Source: CAWGYT01 sp963826795 (lineage in GTDB: Bacteria; Planctomycetota; Planctomycetia; Pirellulales; Pirellulaceae). From it: 64,000 nucleotides of DNA. A model generated the notes under the pieces. It was not told the DNA's origin. It did not search any database and saw only the letters and a list, made by a program, of their open reading frames with translations. The stretch spans positions 202,670 through 266,669 of the forward strand of contig CAWGYT010000015.1 in the NCBI GenBank assembly GCA_963826795.1, in the 5' to 3' direction. The position numbers were made by a program, and so were the translations under genes. Below, one piece after another: positions 59,101 to 64,000 of the stretch; position 1 is the first letter of the stretch, and each line of letters opens with the position of its first letter.

Positions 59101-61744
59101 CAATCAGACGAGTGACGCGTCGGATCCACTGACGCTGACGCTCGACCAGACCGCGCCGGACGATTTCTTGTCAACGCCTCCGACGACCGGGATCAGCCAA
59201 TCGCCCATCGTGTACGATGTCGACCATGCTGAAGAAGGCGATAGCGGTTTTCGTTATTCGTTGATGGGCGCACCGAATGGGGCCGCGATCGACCCCGACA
59301 CAGGTGCCTTCAGCTGGACACCGACCGCCGCCCAAGTCGGACTGAGCGAGTTCACCGTAATTGCCACGGATGCGGCCGGCAACACCGCCGCGCAGGATTT
59401 CAGCATCACGATTGAATCCACCGAACTCTTGTCCGTCCGTCTGCAAATCTCCGACAGCAACGGCAACCCGCTCGCCGCCGCCGCAACCGGCCAGGCCTTC
59501 ACGCTGCAGGTCTTCGTTGAGGACCTGCGAGACGCCGACGCCAACGAACTGCGAGGTGTGTTTGCGGCCTACGTCGACGTGAATTTCCCGAGCGAGTTGG
59601 TGAGCGTCACGGGACCGATTGTGTACGGCAGCGATTTCCCCGTCGGCCGATTCGGCACGTCGACGGCCGGCCTAATCAATGACGCCGGGGCGACTGCGGA
59701 AAGCAATCCGCTTGGCCTGGGCGAATTCCTGCTATTCAGCGTCCCGCTTGTTGGAACCGGTGCCGGGTCAGCTCAATTCACCAGCGATGGCGCCGACGAA
59801 TCACCGCTGACCGACTCGCTGCTCCGCGGACTGGCAACCGCCCTGCTGGACAATCAAGTCGCTTTCGGAACGACGTCGATTACGATCGTGGATATGACGT
59901 TCGCCGTGAACGACGAATTCGCGACCCTGGAGGACTTCGGGCCGAGCCGCTTCCGCGTCCTGGACAATGACATTGCGGTCCCCGCAAGCGCCGTCTTGAC
60001 CATTACGGACAAGACCGACGGAGCTCACGGGACCGTGTCGATTTCGACCGACGGGAAGGAAATCATTTACACGCCCAACGCCAACTTTCAGGGCATTGAC
60101 TCGTTCACTTACACGATCGAAGACGACGGTGGTGAAACATCAACCGCGACGGTGACCGTGACCGTGACGGACGTCAACGACGATCCGATCGCGAACGATG
60201 ACACCTACAGTTTGGCGGAGAACAGCCAGGACTTTGTCCTCGATGTCATCAGCAACGATTCAACCGGAGTGGATTCCGGCGAGACCTTGCGGATTCTCAG
60301 TTTCGGCAACCCGTCCCACGGCACCGTCCGAACCTCGGGTGATGCGACGACTTTAATTTACACACCGAACGCGAACTACAACGGTCCCGATTCAATTCGC
60401 TATACACTGACCGACGGACGCGGCGGACAAGCGGTGGCTTTTGCCAACCTCAGCGTCACGGAAGTGAACGCGGCCCCGACCGCGAATCGCGACATTCGGG
60501 CGATGAACGAAGACGGCACGCTGACCCTCAGCGTCAGCGATCTGCTGGGCAATGACTCGGCGGGCGCCGGAGAGGAATCGCAAACCTTAACGCTGGAGAG
60601 TATCGGAACCGCAACGGTCGGGACCGTCACTCGCAACGGCGATGTGATCACGTTCACGCCGCCTGCGAATTTCTTTGGAGCGGCCGCCTTCGAGTACACA
60701 ATTCGCGATAATGGAACCACGGCGGGCGCCGCGGACAGCAAATCGGCGACCGGAACCGTGACGATCAATGTCAACAATGTCAACGACGCTCCGACGGCGG
60801 TCAACGACACGGCCACCATGCAATCGGGAACCGGTAGTATCCAGATCAACGTCCTGGCCAATGACAGCTTCGCCCCGGATCCGACCGAAACACTCACCGT
60901 CGTCAGCGTGGACAATGCATCCGCCGGCGGGTCGATCTCGATTGCCGCCAATGGTCGCGTCCAGTACGAACCGCTCGATGATTTCTCAGGGACCGAAACG
61001 TTTACTTACACCGTCCGGGATAACAACGGGGGTGAAAGCGTCGCCACGGTCACGGTGACGGTCCAGAGTTTCGTGCCAGGCGGACTCGCCGGCTACATCT
61101 ATTTGGACTTGAATAACGACGGAATTCGAGGGCCTTCTGAGTCGGCCCTGACCGGGGTTAAGCTCAATTTGGCCGGCACCTCGGCCAGCGGCGAAACACT
61201 GGCCTATTCCGTGGTCACCGACGCCAACGGTTACTACCAGTTCGCCGAACTGCCGCCAGGTAACTACACCGTGGTACGGGATCAAGCCAGCTTCACGTTG
61301 CCCGGAAGTACGCGCGTCGAGGGCGATAGCATGCCCGACGTCAATCTGAGCGACGATTCCTTTACGGTCAACCTCACCGCCAATGGCACCAGCGGAGCGG
61401 TCTTGAACTTTGCCGAACATGGTCTTGAGCCGCAATTTGCGATTTGGGATGCACTGGCTTCCAGCAGCAATCTCGGCTTCTATACGTCCGTGCATGCCAC
61501 CGAAGGCCATCAATGGAGTCGCATGGACAGTGGCTGGGCCGGAGTTCAAGTCCTGGGTGCCGAATTGAACGCCAACCGCACGGCGCTGACCCTCACGATT
61601 CGAGAAAATGGTCAGACCTTACAGGCGACCGTCCCGAACTCGGATCGATCTCGCCTGCAGGTCGTGGGTCAAGAGGGATCAACCTACTTGATCCGTGTTC
61701 GAGGCAATCGCGCGAGCTTTGATTTTCGACCCGTAACCGGCTAG
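56198..61744 (+). CDS. Giant exported protein with two cohesin-like domains, a thioredoxin-like CPHC domain, a cyclophilin PPIase and cadherin-like repeats
   Basis: The protein has 1848 residues from the ATG at 56198. The basic N terminus carries a LEPR-xLL variant (SEPLEAKMLLA, about 36-46). A cohesin-like domain lies at about 268-429 (GVYAAYFDVNWD, GILDEVGA). A thioredoxin-like domain follows at about 435-528, with the redox motif GWCPHCTDQ near 454 and the cis-Pro block SYPTWVFANG. A cyclophilin domain is at about 583-738 with FHRILNNFVIQGGDP, SQFFITEGPTRWLDFNHSIF; the counterparts of CypA R55, F60, Q63, F113, W121 and H126 are all present. After Ig-like repeats comes a second cohesin-like domain (about 1078-1231), four Big_9 repeats, an SdrD_B domain (GYIYLDLNNDGIRG) and a C-terminal domain shared with the 11399-14902 protein. 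No dockerin is seen. A role as an extracellular foldase or matrix scaffold is inferred. Confidence 0.94.
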   Translation: MIELMRRIGFPPFKRTRRRTRAKSSVRLSHHVFASEPLEAKMLLAADVMPDTSLTETAYVMPVEAYSLFSALSRGGDALMAEMNPSSLTPAASKPIVSAPVVPVSQTPVSPTPRPAIPAVPATPEDVLDDLAADIPLVSASGVLSSPLEAEGEAGDVELSIGSGAFIIYNSNTGVMRLSTTTPVTSLEIVSASGIFTGQAALNLGGPFDVDNDFKIFKLTQNFNNQGQPLGFNSLTFGQVAQTGLSEAFIRNDLTISGSPQPSGSLSNKEVRVEVFPTNLSGARISELSFGEEFILRATVKDVRPTTARINGNVGVYAAYFDVNWDPALAEAIGTPVFATNFTNGASGTVGQGILDEVGAVSTSTVPTTADAETLFTLRMRAKGGGELKFELDEADVLPQHEVLVFGGTAGVQPYQINFDDDAVLTVSDTPTAPDLAAFAKALKAAGAVMYGAGWCPHCTDQKELFEDGQNFLDFREVTNPDRTPNQVALDNNITSYPTWVFANGTRLVGLQTLQTLAETAGIEIPQSNGPILIGLGDVDVRGGSPLHVPLDGYDPNNGPLTYIVTSDNPSLVTPTVLQGNRSMQIDVNGFGKMTFELFDQEAPRVTEQITSLAQDGFYDGLKFHRILNNFVIQGGDPRGDGTGGSDLPDFDDQFDVDLQHNRTGILSMAKGGDDTNNSQFFITEGPTRWLDFNHSIFGQLIEGEKNRDNISNVAASSQGTPTIPVTMNTVTVFDDVENGLLRLSAPEGSSGSANITVTVRDAEGHESVETFAVTVVPDVDAEGKEIDGGPFLTDIPTLSTTSNQPLTYQLTAIDVEGDPVKFSGSTTDTNITFAVDPNTGEVTITPDDGFVGTATATVRVEPASGSSSTQDRFDSQTITIEVLPGTPSLDLSASSDTGVSDSDKLTNASTLEFVVTGVAAGADVEILADGEIVGQATASGTTVTVAVGNLSVLGDGTYEITARQIVNNQTSDASDPLTLTLDQTAPDDFLSTPPTTGISQSPIVYDVDHAEEGDSGFRYSLMGAPNGAAIDPDTGAFSWTPTAAQVGLSEFTVIATDAAGNTAAQDFSITIESTELLSVRLQISDSNGNPLAAAATGQAFTLQVFVEDLRDADANELRGVFAAYVDVNFPSELVSVTGPIVYGSDFPVGRFGTSTAGLINDAGATAESNPLGLGEFLLFSVPLVGTGAGSAQFTSDGADESPLTDSLLRGLATALLDNQVAFGTTSITIVDMTFAVNDEFATLEDFGPSRFRVLDNDIAVPASAVLTITDKTDGAHGTVSISTDGKEIIYTPNANFQGIDSFTYTIEDDGGETSTATVTVTVTDVNDDPIANDDTYSLAENSQDFVLDVISNDSTGVDSGETLRILSFGNPSHGTVRTSGDATTLIYTPNANYNGPDSIRYTLTDGRGGQAVAFANLSVTEVNAAPTANRDIRAMNEDGTLTLSVSDLLGNDSAGAGEESQTLTLESIGTATVGTVTRNGDVITFTPPANFFGAAAFEYTIRDNGTTAGAADSKSATGTVTINVNNVNDAPTAVNDTATMQSGTGSIQINVLANDSFAPDPTETLTVVSVDNASAGGSISIAANGRVQYEPLDDFSGTETFTYTVRDNNGGESVATVTVTVQSFVPGGLAGYIYLDLNNDGIRGPSESALTGVKLNLAGTSASGETLAYSVVTDANGYYQFAELPPGNYTVVRDQASFTLPGSTRVEGDSMPDVNLSDDSFTVNLTANGTSGAVLNFAEHGLEPQFAIWDALASSSNLGFYTSVHATEGHQWSRMDSGWAGVQVLGAELNANRTALTLTIRENGQTLQATVPNSDRSRLQVVGQEGSTYLIRVRGNRASFDFRPVTG

Positions 61745-62359
61745 GTCCGATGCCAGCGATGGGACTCGGTTGACCGAGATCCTGGCGACCGAGATCCTGA
61801 CGGGATTGTTGCCCCGTCAGGGAGCTTTGCCGAAGCACGGCCGCGGGGTCAGCCCGCCGTTCGGATTCGCGCAGCAAGCGATCCGTTCGCTGGCTGCGGG
61901 CCAGGATTTGCCAGACCAAGAGCCACACCGACGCGAACACAACGGCCAAGAGGCCTTGAAGTAAATCAATCGACATGGACGAGCTCAAGCCAAGGTGTGC
62001 GGCGTCGACATCCGTGGCGTTTCAACCTCCTCCGTGATTCAGCTGGGTATCGGCGGGAGGCAGACGACGAATTGACTCAAATACGAACGGCACGCAAATC
62101 GGCCGTGGATGCCAAACTCAACGGGATCCTGAGATCGCCCCCGGTTTACCCGGTTGTGTGTCGCCCAGCTCGACAAACCGCAAGCCGCGCGGCGGCATGT
62201 CCTCGGAAGTTTCGCATTCGCGACCGAGATCGATGAAGGGGCCAATTGCTTGAGACGAGCTCGAGCGAGTGCTACAGTGAGACTTCACCGGGCCAACGTC
62301 ATCTCATTCCCCCGCGGCTCACCCGGCCTTCGCGACCTTCCCTTTTCGTCTCCTCAACC
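61745..62359. other. Intergenic region before the Hsp70-type gene
   Basis: About 615 bases with no credible gene. The sequence just after the stop contains a short direct repeat (GACCGAGATCCTG then GGCGACCGAGATCCTGACGG, near 61772-61801). The candidate promoter of the Hsp70-type gene lies at 62250-62278. No terminator with a T tract was found. Confidence 0.5.
62250..62278 (+). promoter_or_regulatory. Candidate sigma70-type promoter of the Hsp70-like gene
   Basis: TTGAGA (62250-62255) and TACAGT (62273-62278) are separated by 17 bases, and a TG lies one base upstream of the -10 box as in extended -10 promoters. It would start transcription about 75 bases before the ATG at 62360. Box spacing is seen; activity is inferred. 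Confidence 0.45.
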
Positions 62360-63940
62360 ATGAAGTCATACGGACCCCTCCCGCCCGGCCAACCGCCTTG
62401 GGCCATCGGCATCGATTTGGGCACAACGCAATCTGCGATCGCCTATGTCGATTCGCTGGGGCGTCCGCAAACCGTGCCCAACCTGGAGGGCGACAAGCTG
62501 ACGCCCAGTGTGGTGCTGTTCGAAGACCAGCACGTCGTCGTCGGGAAAGAAGCGCTCAAGGCGATTTCAACCAACGCCTTGGACGTGGCCCAGTGCATGA
62601 AGCGCGAGCTAGGCCGGCGACTCTACGAAAAGGAACTGGGAGGGCGGCATTACCCGCCCGAGACGCTCCAAGCCTGGGTCTTGGCGAAGGTTCGACGGGA
62701 CGCCGCGCGGGTGCTGGGAGACTTCCGCCATGTCGTCGTCACCGTTCCCGCGTATTTCGATGAGATCCGCCGCAAGGCGACGCAGGACGCCGGCTACATC
62801 GCGGGCCTGGAGGTCATCGACATTATCAACGAGCCCACCGCCGCGGCGATCGCCTTCGGCCACGAGCAGGGATTTCTCCGTGATCCGCCCGCGCATTCTC
62901 GACCCCTGCGAATTCTGGTTTACGACCTGGGCGGAGGGACTTTCGATGTCACGATCATGGAAATCCGCGGCCACGAGTTCATCACGCTGGCGACCGACGG
63001 CGACGTCCTGCTGGGTGGACAGGACTGGGACGCCCGACTGGTCGACCTGGTCGCGGAAGAGTTCATTCGGCAGCAGGCACTGGATCCCCGCGAGGATCCC
63101 AACACGCTGGGACGCCTGTGGCGCGACGCGGAGGACGCCAAACGGACCCTGTCGGCCCGTCAGCGGGCGTTCTTGCCATGTGACTATCTCGGGAAATCGA
63201 CCCGGGTCGAAATCACGCGAGATCGGTTCGAAGACGCGACCCGTGACCTCTTGGACCGTACCGCCTTCACGACCCGCCAGACCTTGCTGGCCGCCGGACT
63301 GGATTGGCAACGCATCGACCGCATCCTGCTCGTCGGCGGGTCGACCCGCATGCCGGCGGTCGTCAAGATGCTCGAGCGACTTTCCCAGAAGGAGCCCGAC
63401 ACGTCGATCGCGGCGGATGAAGCGGTCGCCTTCGGGGCGGCCTTGCGGGCCGGTCAACTCTGGGCCCAACATCGCGGGGATCCGCCTCCGTTTACGATCC
63501 GAAACGTCAATTCGCATAGCCTGGGGGTGGTAGCCCGTGAGCCGGCGACGCGGCGGCAACGTAACGCCATCATCATTCCTCGCAATACGCCGCTGCCCGC
63601 GAGCGCAAAGCGGGTATTTCGCACGCAGAAGGTGAATCAGCGATCGGTGCTCGTGCAAATCGTCGAGGGTGAGAGCGCTTCGTCGGAGGCCTGCGCCCAA
63701 CTGGGCCGCTGTGCCGTGCGCGATCTGCCGGCCGACCTGCCGTCCCAGACGCCCATCGAAGTTCGCTTCCGCTATCTCGAAAACGGACGGCTCACCGTGC
63801 TGGTTCGCGTGATCGGAACCGACCGCTGGGTGCAGCGTGAAATCACGCGCGAGAACAGCCTGACCAAAGACCAACTGAATGCCTGGCGGCAATTTGTGAG
63901 CGGCCAGGAAAAGGCCGCGTTGCCCGAGCCCTCCGCCTGA
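62360..63940 (+). CDS. Hsp70-family chaperone (DnaK-like) with short substrate domain
   Basis: The 526-residue cytoplasmic protein has the complete Hsp70 ATPase domain: GIDLGTTQSAIAYVD (17-31), VVVTVPAYFDEIRRKATQDA, NEPTAAAIAFG, VYDLGGGTFDVTIMEI and LLVGGSTRMPAVVKMLERLS. A short beta substrate-binding domain follows (NVNSHSLGVVAREP, IIPRNTPLPASAKRVFRTQK), but the helical lid of true DnaK (about 600-640 residues) is missing. It therefore belongs to the shorter HscC/DnaK-like group that is frequent in planctomycetes. The ATG at 62360 was chosen because the upstream extension is not conserved in style and the promoter-like boxes lie upstream. A substrate or J-protein partner is not visible in the window. 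Confidence 0.93.
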   Translation: MKSYGPLPPGQPPWAIGIDLGTTQSAIAYVDSLGRPQTVPNLEGDKLTPSVVLFEDQHVVVGKEALKAISTNALDVAQCMKRELGRRLYEKELGGRHYPPETLQAWVLAKVRRDAARVLGDFRHVVVTVPAYFDEIRRKATQDAGYIAGLEVIDIINEPTAAAIAFGHEQGFLRDPPAHSRPLRILVYDLGGGTFDVTIMEIRGHEFITLATDGDVLLGGQDWDARLVDLVAEEFIRQQALDPREDPNTLGRLWRDAEDAKRTLSARQRAFLPCDYLGKSTRVEITRDRFEDATRDLLDRTAFTTRQTLLAAGLDWQRIDRILLVGGSTRMPAVVKMLERLSQKEPDTSIAADEAVAFGAALRAGQLWAQHRGDPPPFTIRNVNSHSLGVVAREPATRRQRNAIIIPRNTPLPASAKRVFRTQKVNQRSVLVQIVEGESASSEACAQLGRCAVRDLPADLPSQTPIEVRFRYLENGRLTVLVRVIGTDRWVQREITRENSLTKDQLNAWRQFVSGQEKAALPEPSA

Positions 63941-63948
63941 ACGCCCCT

Positions 63949-63966
63949 TCTCCCGGCCGCGGGAGA
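63949..63966. repeat. Small inverted repeat after the Hsp70-like gene
   Basis: A 7-bp stem (TCTCCCG at 63949-63955 with CGGGAGA at 63960-63966) with a GCCG loop lies directly after the gene. There is no T tract, and a related CCCTTCTCCCC string recurs at 63983-63993, so this looks like a dispersed intergenic repeat that continues beyond the window rather than an intrinsic terminator. Confidence 0.5.
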
Positions 63967-64000
63967 GGTGACGCGATTCTGTCCCTTCTCCCCAGCGCGG

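Noticed and set aside
62609..63892. 427-codon minus-strand frame opposite the Hsp70-like gene
   Set aside because: It is the antisense of a fully conserved Hsp70 ATPase domain and has no motifs of its own.

Overview
The window looks like a chromosomal piece of a planctomycete, probably from the Pirellulales side of the phylum. The evidence is high GC, a zinc-finger/Ser-Thr kinase/one-TM protein, a pseudopilin-like DUF1559 protein, two BBP7-type outer-membrane barrels, a YXWGXW-repeat protein, and above all six exported multidomain proteins carrying the LEPR-xLL type N-terminal motif, five of them with paired dockerin repeats. No rRNA, tRNA, CRISPR array, transposase or phage gene was seen.

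Layout. Positions 1-2969 hold a kinase (5' end outside the window) and a DUF1559 protein. Positions 3062-7565 hold a tripartite tricarboxylate transporter: TctC and TctB are fused in one chain, followed by TctA and a translationally coupled exported propeller-like protein. A small unknown protein (7714-8316) faces a YXWGXW protein whose Arg/Pro/Ala-rich tail is broken. Positions 11399-36713 are dominated by giant surface proteins: a dockerin/cohesin-like/cadherin-like protein, a protein of about 4,650 residues split by one frameshift, a BBP7 barrel with a clear terminator, and a sortilin-like propeller protein with cohesin-like and dockerin modules. Positions 36733-39798 (minus) hold a glycosyltransferase, a sulfotransferase and a DUF6473 protein in a tight operon, preceded by a small metzincin-like protein. 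Positions 40936-46710 (plus) are a sugar-oxidation operon: Zn-dehydrogenase, TIM-barrel epimerase, UxaE-like epimerase, RbsD/FucU mutarotase, L-fucose/L-galactose-type dehydrogenase and an L-fuconolactonase-like hydrolase. After a phosphatase with a 13-copy heptanucleotide repeat directly before its start come a second BBP7 barrel, an unknown 607-residue protein, two more dockerin proteins (CAP domain; zincin peptidase), an 1848-residue exported protein that combines cohesin-like domains with a thioredoxin-like CPHC domain and a cyclophilin with all its catalytic residues, and an Hsp70-type protein.

How the parts may work together (inference). The dockerin and cohesin-like modules suggest surface or matrix proteins that can bind one another, with an exported chain that could provide disulfide and proline-isomerase activity. 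The glycosyltransferase/sulfotransferase operon lies back to back with the sugar-oxidation operon, which fits an organism that both makes sulfated glycans and consumes fucose-like sugars.

Quality caveat. At least six genes are interrupted by single-base frame changes, three of them in homopolymers (A5, A4 and G7), and two further genes probably are. This points to indel errors in the assembly more than to real decay, so frameshifted genes are described here in reconstructed form.
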